Part shown: positions 50,568 to 63,007 of the stretch, piece after piece
Numbering within the stretch: the first letter of the stretch is position 1
How the letters are laid out: each line of letters opens with the position of its first letter
Position numbers and translations under genes: made by a program
NCBI GenBank assembly: GCA_013365365.1
Contig: JABVXU010000155.1
Span: 49,874 to 113,873 of the forward strand
Direction of reading: 5' to 3'
DNA from: Cruorifilaria tuberocauda
Lineage: Eukaryota > Nematoda > Chromadorea > Rhabditida > Onchocercidae
DNA: 64,000 bases
Notes under the pieces: model-generated
Told to the model about the DNA's origin: nothing
Seen by the model: the letters and a program-made list of their open reading frames with translations, nothing else
Database searches by the model: none

Positions 50568-53244
50568 ATCAAATTGCTCATAATTTCTAAAATTCTTAGG
50601 TAAAAGATATCACAAAAAAAATTATGCAAAAGAATAATCATAATGGTACGTTCACATTAATTAGGAATAAAAGGATTTTTAATTAACAACAAAATGCGTT
50701 TTTTGATGTTGATTTCTCGAAATGCATATAAGGAACTTATAGAAACTTGGCGAACCACTCGATGGCTGTCTAAATATTGATGAATTTGCTGAAGTTATGA
50801 GAGCATTGGCTGAATACAAAGGTAATGAGAAGGAACCGATAATTAAAACACCTGTAGAAGCTATCACTTACGTGAGCTATGAAACTCACGAATCATTAGG
50901 CTTTGATTATGCTGTGGTAAGTCTTTCTCAAGTTTTGGGATTATTTCTTGAATTGATCACTTGATGAAAACTTACTACCTTTCCAAATCATATGGCATTT
51001 GGAGGTGTAGTTAGAAATCAAAGAGAGTAGGTTAATAAAAAAGTAATGAGGTTACTACGATATCAAAGCAATTGCGAGGAAAGCTGGACGGAAAAAAAAC
51101 AAAGTTTTACTATCGTATTATCAGGAAATTTGCCAACTGGCATGAGTTTCATTTTTTGTCACAATTGGAAACTAAAATTGATTTTCTGTTCATTTAGATC
51201 ACACGTAAAGAGCCAACTAAATTTGAAAGTCTTCTAATTCGTATGATTGAACAAGGACCAGGATTCTTCGACATTGATGGAACAGAGTTATACGAAGTCT
51301 TATTGGAGGTAAAATTTTTTTACTGCCAGATTTTCAAATAGCAAAATATTTTGCTATTAAGCTTAGTTTGCAATGAATCAATTTCTAAATTACTCATCAG
51401 ATTATGAAAGTAATTTCGGATTTTTTATTGGCGCGTGAAATTAATACATGTTTTTTTACAGCTAAGTGAAATTTTACGTGCAGAAAATTCGCTTCTCGAA
51501 ATATCAGCCGATGTAGTCGTTATCGGTGAAATCCGTGGACGGTCAGTTCTTCATTTCATCTCAGCAGTAAATCAAACAACGTCCATTTATAAATTCAAAC
51601 ATACCGATGATAGGACAGGTTGAATTTCCATGCGATAATGCCATTTAATTGAATAATGTTTTTAACTTGTTGCAGATACTCTGATCTATTACGTTGGTTC
51701 CAATTGTATGGTTATCCACCAAAACGTCGATATCTTTTTCTTGGAGGTATTATTGATCAGGAATGTGCTGAATCCATTGAAACACTTGCTTTCCTAGCTG
51801 CATATAAAGTGTGTTTTGAAATTTTTATGCTAAATTTGTTGCTATCCAGAGAATTTCAAATAGAACTCTTACAAGGATTTGAGATCTTTTCTTTCTTTAA
51901 GCAATATTTTGATTATCTTATATACCAATGTATAGGAGCAATTAATATCAAACCTTTATTCGGGTTATTAAATAAGAGGTTATTATCGATTAATCAAGAG
52001 AAAACTTTGAATAACCTCAGATAGTTCTAGTTTTCGACTTGAGAATTTGCAGGTAACAACACCAAATCATATCTACATGATACGTGGAGCAACGGAACTT
52101 TTCCCTTTCCAAGTCCGGAAGCGTTTTCCGGCAAAGCTAAGTATATTGTTATCAGCTTTTATCACACGAATCTGCTCTGAAATGCCTGTGGCTGCAACGA
52201 TTGGCAATACAATTTTTGCCGTACATTCCGGTATCAGTCCGAGAGTTCGTATGAATTTCTATAAAACTTTTCTTTGTGATTTTTTATAGAATCCCTAGAA
52301 AAACAAGCATGCATATTGAAAAGCAATGGATGGCATAAAGTAAAATTGAAGCATAAAGAAATTCCAAAAGAAAACTTTCAGCTTAAAAATTTGGAGACAA
52401 TAAAGAAAATTGAAAGGCCACCAGTAAAATGGAATTGTGGAATTATTTATGATTTGATACTAGGAATGCCGACTACTTCCATTGAAACATTTCAAAAAAT
52501 CAAAGGTTAGCAAATCTATAATCTGAAAAAAGTTACAATAATTAATTGATTTTTCATATGCCCTAAATTATAGCCAGTGATATTATCACTGATATTAGCG
52601 GAAATAAGCTAAGTTTCGATGCGATACTAAAACATGAAAATTTCTACTTACTCAAGCATTTTGATCATTTTCACTACCGAAGAGTGCAGTGATTCAGTGA
52701 TTCAAGTAAACGACGTGATAAAGTAATTGCTTTTCACCTAGTTACTTGATATCAAAGTAGACAAGATCAAATACCATTATCAGCGTGGGTTTCTTTCAAA
52801 CATTAATACTTTTTGAAATCTCCGTTCCAAAAGCGATATAGTCCTAGATGAAATTTCGAAATTTCTTTTCCATCAAAATCCAACATTTCATTCATATTAG
52901 GTGGCCGAGCTCATCTCTTTGGTGCGAAAGCAATCGAAGAATTTCTAACACGATTGCAAATGAAGTTAATTATACGTACGCATACGCCATATGAAAAGGG
53001 TCATTTTACGTTTGCATCTAAGCAATTACTCTCCATTTGGTCCAGTAATTGCAATAATGTCCAACTTGCAACCAGCTTATATATTGATCATGAATTACAC
53101 GTCAGCGTACATTGCATGACGCCCGTAGTTATAAAAACCGTTACTGTTCGACAAATAATAAGTACGCCATCAGAAGTGGAAATTGTGGAAGTAGAAGAGA
53201 GAAGCAAATGTGAAGAAATTCAAGGATATCAAGAAAAAGTCTGA
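49262..53244 (+). CDS. Predicted receptor-like protein: three-finger ectodomain, one membrane span, PP1-like pseudophosphatase domain
   Basis: Ten exons (49262-49404, 49847-50000, 50355-50558, 50743-50916, 51198-51308, 51462-51541, 51676-51808, 52053-52248, 52290-52505, 52901-53244) join in phase to 584 residues. Residues 1-21 are a signal peptide (MLLSGCFTFLLS). About 25-92 hold ten cysteines ending IKCCLRDRCN, the CCxxDxCN end of Ly6/activin-receptor three-finger domains. About 109-131 form a membrane span (LARLLTPFLLLISIIYPIV). From about 230 the sequence aligns along the PP1 fold: SDLLRWFQLYGYPP, RYLFLGGIIDQ, IETLAFLAAYK, MPVAATIGNTIFAVHSGISP. Catalytic motifs are altered: GDIHG is GEIRG, GDYVDRG is GGIIDQE, RGNHE is RGATE. 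If exon 3 is not spliced at 50559, translation stops at 50565-50567 and the product is a 170-residue membrane-anchored three-finger protein. The phosphatase part would then be a separate downstream gene starting near 50743 or 50797. The GTAGCT donor at 50559 is weak, so the fusion is inference; the individual domains are clear. Confidence 0.65.
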
Positions 53245-56200
53245 AAGATACTGAACTTTGAATCTATGAGCAATATATTCAGTCAGACTAGTTCGGCTTA
53301 TCACACGTAGAAAAGTGGCTTCAGAGAAGATTCGAGAAGAACATGGATTCACACCCAGATTTCTCCTCTTAGATTTTATTTCTTTCCCTACAGTAAATAT
53401 TGATTAATTGGAAATTTCTCAGCGTATCTGTTCTATTGCTATTTTATCATTTCCTAAATATTCGTTTTACTATAAAAATTTGTGTAAGAAATGTTGGATT
53501 ACTTGGTCGTTATGGATTACTGCTTCTTGCGAGTAGGCGTTTAGAACGTTTTTAGCTAATAGGTTAAGTGATACCAGACCGGTTCCAGGTCTCCCCGTGT
53601 TATTGTATTCGCACTCACCGAATCATTGTACTCTTTTTAGTTATATTGCATCAAAAAGAGAGTAAAACCAATTTGAGAAATATAACGTGGAAAAGCTAAG
53701 AATAGAAAAGCATTCTGCACAATCGGAATGAGGAAATGCATTCTGTGAACAGAAAATTTCGTTAAGCTTAACGAACCCTCTCATCTAATACTGAAAATAG
53801 ATTGAATTTCAGTTAACCTTTATTCCATTGCTTCCTCAACGATATCACGTTTGAGATCATTCTAACACCATCATGCTAATTAGCTTTATTTCCATTCTTT
53901 AACTTAATCAACCGCACTTTCTTTACTTTAATCTGTTATTCGTTGCATTTCATCAGATAGAGTACGGAATCGCTATCTATCCCACTACTCATACTTATGC
54001 TTTTTGGCACTACGAATCGTTTGATAAACTCTCTCCTGCAATATCAGTGCATTCCCCTTATCGATAATTCAAATTAAATAAATCTAATTGTCAAATTTTT
54101 GGAACTTTCAATTACTGTGGAAGTTTTGTGCGTCATACTCTTGAGGTTAACTAGACTTATCTAACTTTATCTTCCAACTTTTTCACAGAACTGTAACTAT
54201 TAATATCCTATTTCTGGATCAGGAATATCTTGAATCTCATAGCATTTGATTCTCTTCCAAAAAAACTCCAACCCAATTCTGATCGATTTTTAATTAATCA
54301 TCGATTAATTTAGTATTTTTTTAATACAAATAAAATATGCAATACAACTGTATTCTATTCTCTTATTCTATTGTTTTAGCAAAAAATAGTAATATGACAA
54401 GAAAAAATGAGAGCTATGATGAAATTTTCCGTTTCCAATTATTTTTATTTATTACTATTATAATTATTTATTATTTATTTTTTACACTTTATTATTTTTT
54501 AATTATTTTACAACTAGATATATTGTAAACATTAGTCTTTAGGTTTCTAAGCAATTATTCCACGTAACACTGTAAGATCACGCTTCCGCAATGCGTGCTT
54601 GGTGTTTTACGTAGCATTTTTTTGATTTTAATTTGCAACTCTATCTATACTCTTTATGTGATTTCAGTTATCTTGGCTAGTTTATCCTATTTTCCGTGAT
54701 ATTTCTATTCCCTCAATCTGTAAAATCCGTTCTTGACAATTCAGAAATGTTTTTTAAGAAATCTCAAATTGTTTTCGGTACGACTAATAGCATTTTATTT
54801 TATTTAACTTGCAGAATCTCGGAATAATCTTTTGCATAATGCATTTATACGGCAAGTTATATTAATGATCTTGACAAGAATAAATTTTTCATTTGATGAA
54901 TAAATTGAAATTTTAATAATTGTTCAAAGAAAGCTTCAAGTCAAGACCTTTTTTTACAATAATGTGCTCATTCGTTGTCTTAAATTTCCAAGTTTGGATA
55001 TTTTATATTATTTCTTTAATTCTATCTACTTTGATATTCAAATCTATGCAAACGCTGATTTCTAAACTATCTATATTTTATGCTTTCAAATTATAATCAC
55101 TTGAAAACTATCACTAATCTTTCAGATTAATCATTCTAATTTTCAACCAAATATGATCCGAACAACAAAAGTTCGTGGAGTAGCTACCATACATGCTTTA
55201 AAACAATACAATGTATCATACATTAAATTAGTTTCAAAATAATAAGAGGCAATGAAATTACATATTAAGTTTGTGTATGACGTTGACGCTAATGATATGT
55301 GATGGGTTGGTAAACAAGTTAGCTTATTATAATTCTGCAGCATGAAATTTGTATGCTTACAGCTTCGTTCAGCTTCTTTTAATTTCCTAATTGGCACTTT
55401 GAAAGATAATTAATATCTTGTAAAAGACAAAAACTTATAAAACGCCCTGCCGATCGAAATTAAAGATTTCTTCAATCGCTCCGTTGAACTTTTCTCTTTG
55501 AAAACTTTTTGTGTTCTTATGAGGAATATTTTTCTGACAGAAAGGGAAATTACTTGATTAACTTTCATTGTACTCTTTGTGGAGTAATAAATTTCCTGAA
55601 TTATAAACTAATAATATCCGTTATGTATTAAGGAAGTTTTTTGAACTTTGACAATGAGAAACCGAATCAAGATGAACCGGTTTATTTTGCCTTCGTATTA
55701 ATTAAGAAAATAAAGGCTTTCCATCAAAGACGAAATATTTCTCTAAAATTGTCATTCTTTCCTGATAGCTCTAATTACTTCAAAAAATCTGTGGCAGTTT
55801 CAAGAATACTGGTAGATATCGTTGGTACTAATCGTATGGAATTAATTTTATGAAATCTACGGGTCTTTAGGTCATAATCATACTATCATAATTATTTTGA
55901 TTTCGGTACCTAACCTATTCATATAGCGTAATACTATTTGAGATTGTGATATTAAATTCTACTAGTTTTATGCAACAGAATTTATTAAATGCTGAAATTG
56001 AAACTTGATTTAAATATCTTTTGAACCTTCTTCAACTTCCACCATTCTTCCACTGAATGGAATAACAATAATCTTTCACGCAACTTTACAGAAAACAAAT
56101 AAAATTTGCAAGGATCGAACATTTTGAGTATTTTTTAATTTCAAATTAATGAAAGTATACTAAAAATACGGAAATAACGAAAAGACAAATTTTATAGAAG

Positions 56201-57069
56201 CGAAATTTACTGTCGAAAGTTGACTCTATTTCATCGTGAAGCATTTAAACTTAAGAACTGTAAAATTCGAGGAAAAGGTCATTTCAAGCTCCCTCTTTTG
56301 ATTGTTTCAGTTTTATTGTTAAATCATCCTTTTTTAAAGAATTATTTTAGAATTTGAAGATCCGAGTGGAATAACCTTCAATTTAACTAGAAAAAGAGCT
56401 TTGTCGGGATGATAATCACTGGAAATGAATTTGCGATTGATTCCCTATTATCTCTTCGATAATTGAAACTAATAATTATAATCTCAAAGAATGTTCAATC
56501 CTGCTTTCATTCAATTTCGAGTGAAAATTTAAATTGAGTGGACTATGACGATTCGTTTAAAACAACAGAAATATTTAATGATTATATATTTTCGTTAGCA
56601 GCATTCGACTAATGAAAAATCCAAAAAAAAACAGCCAACAAAATAGTTGTTTTTCTTTAGCTGCTAATTACATTTATCTCATCCTGATGTTTTGCATAAC
56701 TGTCAAAAGTACGAAAGTATGTACTCCAAAAAATTATAGAGGAAATCAATAAAATAACTGCTTCACTAGAATTCTAAATATATCTCTATGAAAATGTTTA
56801 CTGTTTACGATGCTTAGGTTTATAACTAGAAATTTCTCGATTTTTTCTAAATTCAATTTTAAATTTAGCAGTTTAAAAATGCTCTCATTAGAGAAGAATA
56901 ATGTACTTTTTGATTTACGGTTTGGTATTAATGTCCCTTCAATATAACCTTTTCAATTTCCATCTCTTGTTTACCAATATTTGTTAACCATTTCAGCCTG
57001 ACACCTCTATCGAATTTTATTTAATTCTTTAAATTAATAATATTTTTGACAGGTTTCTTCAAGTGCATC
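53245..57069. other. Intergenic region with GPCR relic
   Basis: No intact gene is recognised. The stretch contains degenerate receptor exons at 54561-54792 and otherwise AT-rich sequence. An open frame at 55641-55853 has no family features and no clear splice context. Confidence 0.5.
54561..54792 (+). pseudogene. Decayed copy of SRX-like receptor exons 2 and 3
   Basis: Bases 54561-54660 align to the second half of exon 2 of the intact receptor at 57.1-59.1 kb. In one frame they read VRSRFRNA against TRYRFRNA in the gene, followed by similar hydrophobic codons and LSIL, but with three in-frame stops. Bases 54741-54792 align to the start of exon 3 including its splice acceptor (TTCAGAAA) and read LFSVRLIA against LFVVRLIG. 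The gap between the two pieces (about 80 bases) resembles the real intron. Order, spacing and strand are kept, so this is a dead duplicate about 2.8 kb upstream of the intact gene. Later exons were not found. Confidence 0.7.
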
Positions 57070-59073
57070 ATGACGCATGAAAACAGTAAAACTGAGGACA
57101 GCATTGCAATGATCTGTATTGTCACGGTAAGTTTTTCATCAAATAAATTAATTCGTGATTTTAAATAAAGAAAGGTAGGTGGTCAGCCGAGGATCATAGA
57201 AAGCTATTTCCATGATATCTTCTTCCAGCAGATACAGTTAAAAATATAAGTATTTCAAAGATAAAGGAAGCACTGATATTTAATTGCCGTACAAGTCCAC
57301 TGTTACGATTCCGTTTATGAAAATAGAGATTGCAAGAATTGCTATCAGTTATTCCGTATTCACATTTTGACGTTGATCATAGGTAGCACTGTTTGGATTG
57401 ATCAGTAATGGCATATCCCTGTACTTGACACGTACGAGGTATCGATTTCGGAACGCATTTGGAGTTTTATGCAGCAGCTTTCTGATCTGTAACTTGCAAG
57501 CTATATCTATTCTCCTGATATGGTGTACCATTGTTATAAACATGTAAATTTTATCTGTTCCAAGAAGAAACTTTTCCTGCTTTTTCATTTTCTTTTTTGC
57601 TTTTTGCTTAATTTGACGAATTAAATTTCAGAAAATCTTATGCATTATCATCTCGAACACTTTTTGTTGTACGACTCATAGGCGTACTAGTAAATGGAGC
57701 ATGGTTTGGATCGGTTTCAGCGCACTTTTTCACCGCCGTTAACAGATTTTATGCTTTCGCATATGCAATCAAATATGATCAGTTCTGGTCCGAATCAAAA
57801 GCTTTATTCATTGGGATCAGCTCATGGACATTTGGTTTACTCTTTTCCACCCAACACTTGTACAGTAAGTTTAGAATGAAACTATTGCAAATTGCCTTAC
57901 TTCCAAAAGAGGAAACGATCATCGAAAAGTAAGATTCCGACACCATTAAGCGTGTTAATCAGAGTAATTCATTCATGGTAATTTCAACCTTGCGTTAATT
58001 AAATGTTGTCAAGTGTCAGTAGTGTGATTCTGCTTACGAACAATGTGATATGCAAGCTTAAATCGAATTTCATCTTGCAGAATATCAGAAAATCATTCCT
58101 TCATTCATATATGTTTATTTTGCTAATTTGCAATTGCATTTTAAAATTAATGAAATCCTCTATCTGCAGAAGAATGTTCATTTGTGTTTAATGAAAATTC
58201 GAATTATCGATTTTCTTATCAAGATTCTTTCTACGGTAGAATTTGTACTTATGCTGATACCTCAGTAACAATAGCACTAGTAACGGGAATGGCATGCATC
58301 GATTTTTCTACTTTAATCAGAATAATTGCATATCGCAGGGTAAGTTCATTTCTGATAAATGATTATATTGGTAATTAATTTCAAATGTTATCACTCATTA
58401 ATTAGCACTGAAGTGAAGTTGCTGAAAACATTTCTTCAAATGCATTTCAGGCAATGCGAAGGAATGTTTCAACAGTTAGTAATACTGTCTATGACAAAGA
58501 AGTGTTGTGCTTCAAGCAGGTGCTAATATCAATTTGAAGTTAGAAAAAGATGAAATTAACAAAGCTTAGATAAATTCAGAATTTCTCTATAATCAATGCT
58601 AATGTTTCTCAGATAATTAATGAAGTTAATTATGCATGATATCCTCAAAATATATTGAAATTGGAATCTTTAGTCGTGCATACTTGGCCTACTATATATC
58701 TCATGCGCCGCAATATTCAATATTACTCCATATTTATTCACCTATAAATGGCTTCTATTTGCTTCTAGTACAATAACATGGATTCTGACACAATCGTTGG
58801 ACGGGTAAGAATGGATTATTTATTAGCTGTGTTAGTGTAAGTCTAATTTGAACATTTCCGGTAATTTCTTGGATTCCGCTTCTCCATCTGATTGCAATTT
58901 TACTCTTCAGACTCTTTATCTTTTTTAAAATAAATTTTATATATTCAATGATTGCTAAAAAGTTACTTTATTGGGATTTTAGGTTAATCTTTCTGATTTT
59001 CAATCGTACCATCATCTGCAAGACAGATTTCAATCCGGTGACAATAGCGCCAACCACGAACTTGAATGAATAG
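57070..59073 (+). CDS. Seven-transmembrane chemoreceptor-like GPCR (SRX-like family)
   Basis: Seven exons (57070-57126, 57383-57543, 57632-57864, 58170-58339, 58451-58519, 58674-58804, 58983-59073) join in phase to 303 residues, MTHENSKTED to TTNLNE. Seven hydrophobic segments are visible. TM1 is IAMICIVTVALFGLISNG, followed by RYRFRNAFGVLCSSFLICN, like the SRX first loop and TM2. TM3 ends AVNRFYAF, the NR equivalent of the DRY motif. An extracellular ECSFVFNE precedes TM5. KEVLCFKQSCILGLL leads into TM6. TM7 reads TWILTQSLDGLIFLIFN, close to the SRX TM7 pattern. Such receptors act at the plasma membrane of sensory neurons, coupling an unknown ligand to G proteins. Assignment to SRX rather than the related SRSX/SRW groups is from remembered motifs and should be taken as family-level only. 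Confidence 0.8.
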
Positions 59074-59402
59074 TAATGCAAATCAGTGAATTGAATATTT
59101 TTTTTATCAATTAACTTTGATAACAATTAACTGTGGATTATATATTCGAAATATTTGAATTTATTTCCTTATATCATGGATTGATTATTACATTCGAATT
59201 GACTATGTATACTCTATTCTAATAAGTAATTCGTTTTTATTATGCTTTTACTTTCACAATAATTAATATGAATATTTTAAATATACAATGCAAAGCTAAT
59301 CGTTATCAATTAAGTTCCAAATTTCTCTTAGAATTTAAAAAGCTTATGAGCAATCGTAATACGATGCTTATGCGAGTAGAAAGTTTTAATTAAAATATGA
59401 AC

Positions 59403-59603
59403 ATAGTTATAATCAATCCATCCACACTTCTCATATTAAACCGTTTTCTGTTTCAGAAGGAAATTCAATTTTATAATGAGAATATGTTGATAAATTATTA
59501 TCGTAATATAATCGCAGAAATCAGTCACACTTTACTGTCGCTAACTTGGAATATAAAAAAATTAAGTATAGTCTCATATAGTTATAATCAATCCATCCAC
59601 ACT
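59403..59603. repeat. 26-bp direct repeat pair
   Basis: The sequence ATAGTTATAATCAATCCATC and the following CACACT occur at 59403-59428 and again, identical, at 59578-59603, 175 bases apart start to start. The intervening sequence does not look repetitive. Confidence 0.85.
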
Positions 59604-62600
59604 CGCAGTGTTGAAAGTTCGATTTCATAGACTTGAATTTTATTAAATCTTCTTTATTGCTCGATTTAGCTCTCGAACGATGTGATTAAGATAAAGTTAT
59701 AATATTTAAAAGTGAAAAAACATTTAGCAAAAATAAACAAAGTTTATTTCATTGCAGAAACTTCGATACTTATAAGTTTAACAATTTCTTATCAGTTTGT
59801 GAATAAATTTTCCTTACTTTTACTTGCGATTTGAAAAACAAAAATCACCATTAGAAATGGAATTTATCGCAAATCACAATCGTATCGCAGAGATAACTGA
59901 TAAAAGATAAAGAGATAAGAAATAAAAAAAATTACGTATGCGAAATGTTCAAAATCATCAAAAAAAGATAAGGAAATTATTGCCAAACTTTCTACAAATG
60001 CTTCATATCAGTACTTTGCAGCTCATTGATTTTAATTTTATTCCTCAAAGAGACAATTTAAAAAATAAAAGAGATTATACGGCGTTGTTCGTAATCATGT
60101 GTCACATATCGTATCTTAATATTTAGAAGTAAATAGTAGAAGTAAGGTTCGATTAATTATTTTAGAAGTTTCCATGACGATTAACTAGTTGTGTCTCATT
60201 TCTTTAGTTCTTAAAATTTTTTTGATTCTATTTGATTAATTCTTTAATTCCTGCGAGAAACTGAAATATTAATGATAAATTCGATTGTGCAATTCGCAAT
60301 GCTTATTAAATAAATTTCCAGAATGTTTCAATTTAGAAAAAAAATCCAGAAATAGGCTGAATATTGCAATGAACATCACAATGTAATTACTGGAAAAATA
60401 TGTTACTTTAGCTGGCAATTATCAATCTAATGAGAATATCTTGTGATAATGTGAGGTCAGCTAAGGTAAAGATTATCACTATCAATACAGTCCTTTTTCA
60501 GTCTTCCTTTCATTCAAAGCACTTTACAATTAGAGGAACTAAATTCGAGAGATAACAGTAATCAGATATAATGCATGAAATAATTTTAAAATCGTTAAAT
60601 CAAAAGCATTAAGTATATGGAAATATTGAACGGTTGCAAAGTGATAACATTGGAATGATTGCTTCTTCCCTTAGAGAAAGTAAATTGCTAAATTGCACTT
60701 AAACTGAATTAGTCAAATGTTTATTTTGCTATGCAGAGAAAAATTTAAATGATAATTAGACAAATGAAGCTAACACAAGAAGAGTCATTTAATACTTTAT
60801 TTGCAGTACTCTCCAGAATCACAGACAAGAAATTAAACAAAGTATTCTAAATCCTTATCATACTTTGAGAATATTTGCAATAAACGATTTCTATGGCATA
60901 CATTGATTATTATAAACTATAAATTGATATACTAAATTATTTCACTTTTCTGACAGAATAGAAGATGAATTCGAATGATCAGTGCACAACACTGTTAATG
61001 AACAAAAAAGCCTAGATGTTCATTGAATGTCATCGATGGCAACATGGAGTCATCGAATGTAATCCTAATTTCATGGAATTTGTACAGAAGCAATGAGTTT
61101 ATCGTAACATAAAAACTGTAATAAGCGACAATAATGATATTACTGATGCTATATAACAGCAGTAAATAAGACAAATCATGTGATAAATTTGAGATTAACA
61201 TTGTCATCAAATATGTCAAACTTAGAGCAATTCCAAGTGACGAAGGCATGATTCAGGTAGTTAAAGCTTTTCGTTCTGACCATATCTGATTATATTTTAT
61301 TGCGTATGGGAAATGACAAAATCGATTAACGGCAGTGAAAAAGTGAAAAAAGCGATCGGTAATATGATGCTTTCGCAAAGATACTTATTGATCGTTAGGA
61401 AAACGATTCTGATTACATTAGATTCGGAGATATTCTAGAAGAAATTTCTTTCTGAGCAATAGAAAACTGAAAGGAAAAGAGTATTCAGTTCTTGAATATA
61501 ATGAAAAAGTTAATGGAATTACGTATCAGCTAAATTGTAGTTGTCGGAATCCAGTTTCTGCGTAATCCTTAAATAAGATTTCTAAATAACTTTTATCATA
61601 TTTAAATATTCGTTGAGAATAGTTACATCCTTTATAGTATCGAAGAGTCTATTTCTTTTATCATCATAGCTCTCCATTCTCTATTATTAATTAAATTGAA
61701 ATTACCAATTATTCATTTTGCTGATTGAACACTTATTATGCAATGGATCAATAAGTATTATTGAACAAGGCAGAATTACGGTAAATTTTTTTGAACTGAG
61801 AAAAGGTGAAAAATGTGAAATGAGAGAAACATTATTACCATTTCTTTCATTAGTGAGAGATTTTTTTATGTAATAAATTTAGAATTAAATTTAAAAGTAA
61901 CTGGTGAATGTTACTTATCTTATGTAGAAAGGCATCACGCAATGTAACCAATTTCATAGAATTTTTATTGAAATAACTATTTTTATTCATATCCTTCTTA
62001 ATATTTAGATCAGCGATGTTCAATCTTGATATTTTCAGTACAGTATTTTGATGGAAGATCTATTTCACTTTCAAATGCATATTAAATTAGATTTTACATC
62101 AGTGATGCGTGCAGGGAATTTTCACATTTCTCCTTCCTGAAACTTTCATTCAAACTCAACGAAAAGAAAAATTGAAGCATTCATTGAATAAAATTTCAAA
62201 AAAATGATCTCATAAGTGAAAGCTATTAGTAACAATAAACTTCTGCACTTGACCTTTTTTATATATTTTTTAGCTTCATCTTTTAAATCTTACTTTGTTC
62301 AACAACAACTGTTGGAAAAGGCTTGACATGCTTGTTTACTTTGATCTAACCTCCTTAAAATTAATCATATTTTCAACCAATTACTTAAAGTGCACGATAA
62401 CAGCTAAAGGCAATTATTTTGAAAACAATATTGCAGTGCACTTGCATTGCTGTAATTACTTTCGTCAAATAAAGTAATAAATTAATGTATATTTAATAGC
62501 TAAACTTCAAAAAAAGAATTTTGCTTAATTTTTTGTATTATTTGTAATAATTTGGGTGAAAAAGTAAAGTCCTTCTTTTAGCAACAGTATTAATTCAGCA

Positions 62601-62914
62601 AGTACCCTATGCGAAGATACCTGTGAAAAATACCCGTGGAAATCTTATTTAACAACAAAGTCAATTAATTTCATATTGTATGCATCATAAGTACCAATCC
62701 TCGAACTGATGATACAGTAGTTTCTCTGCAATTTGCAGTTTATATTTACACCTGTTTTCTTCATAATAAGCCTTACTTTCTCAAATGTTAGCTCAACATC
62801 GCTTATCGCATATCTCTCTTTTCATCAATGAATTTGCATCATATCTGCAAAAATTTTATATAGAAAATAATATCAAGAGCAAAATTGTCTTTGATGCAAC
62901 TAATATGAAGCGTT

Positions 62915-63007
62915 GTTTTCGATCACTATTACGTTATCCTGAATTGTTTTCGATCACTATTACGTTATCCTGAATTGTTTTCGATCACTATTACGTTATC
63001 CTGAATT
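62915..63007. repeat. 31-bp minisatellite, three identical copies
   Basis: The unit, beginning GTTTTCGATCACTATTACGT, occurs at 62915-62945, 62946-62976 and 62977-63007 without any difference between copies, which suggests recent expansion. Confidence 0.97.

Noticed and set aside
50755..50800. DGCLNIDEFAEVM in the presumed juxtamembrane segment, like half of an EF-hand loop
   Set aside because: The first calcium-binding positions of the loop are missing (the exon starts just before), and no paired EF-hand is seen.
59452..59580. Frame beginning KEIQFYNENM, faintly like the KEVLCFKQ region of the SRX-like receptor
   Set aside because: Only a few residues agree and no adjacent receptor exons were found; not enough for a second pseudogene call.
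60995..61249. Hydrophobic 84-codon minus-strand frame suggesting a membrane protein
   Set aside because: Isolated, no partner exons, and hydrophobic codons are expected by chance in T-rich sequence.
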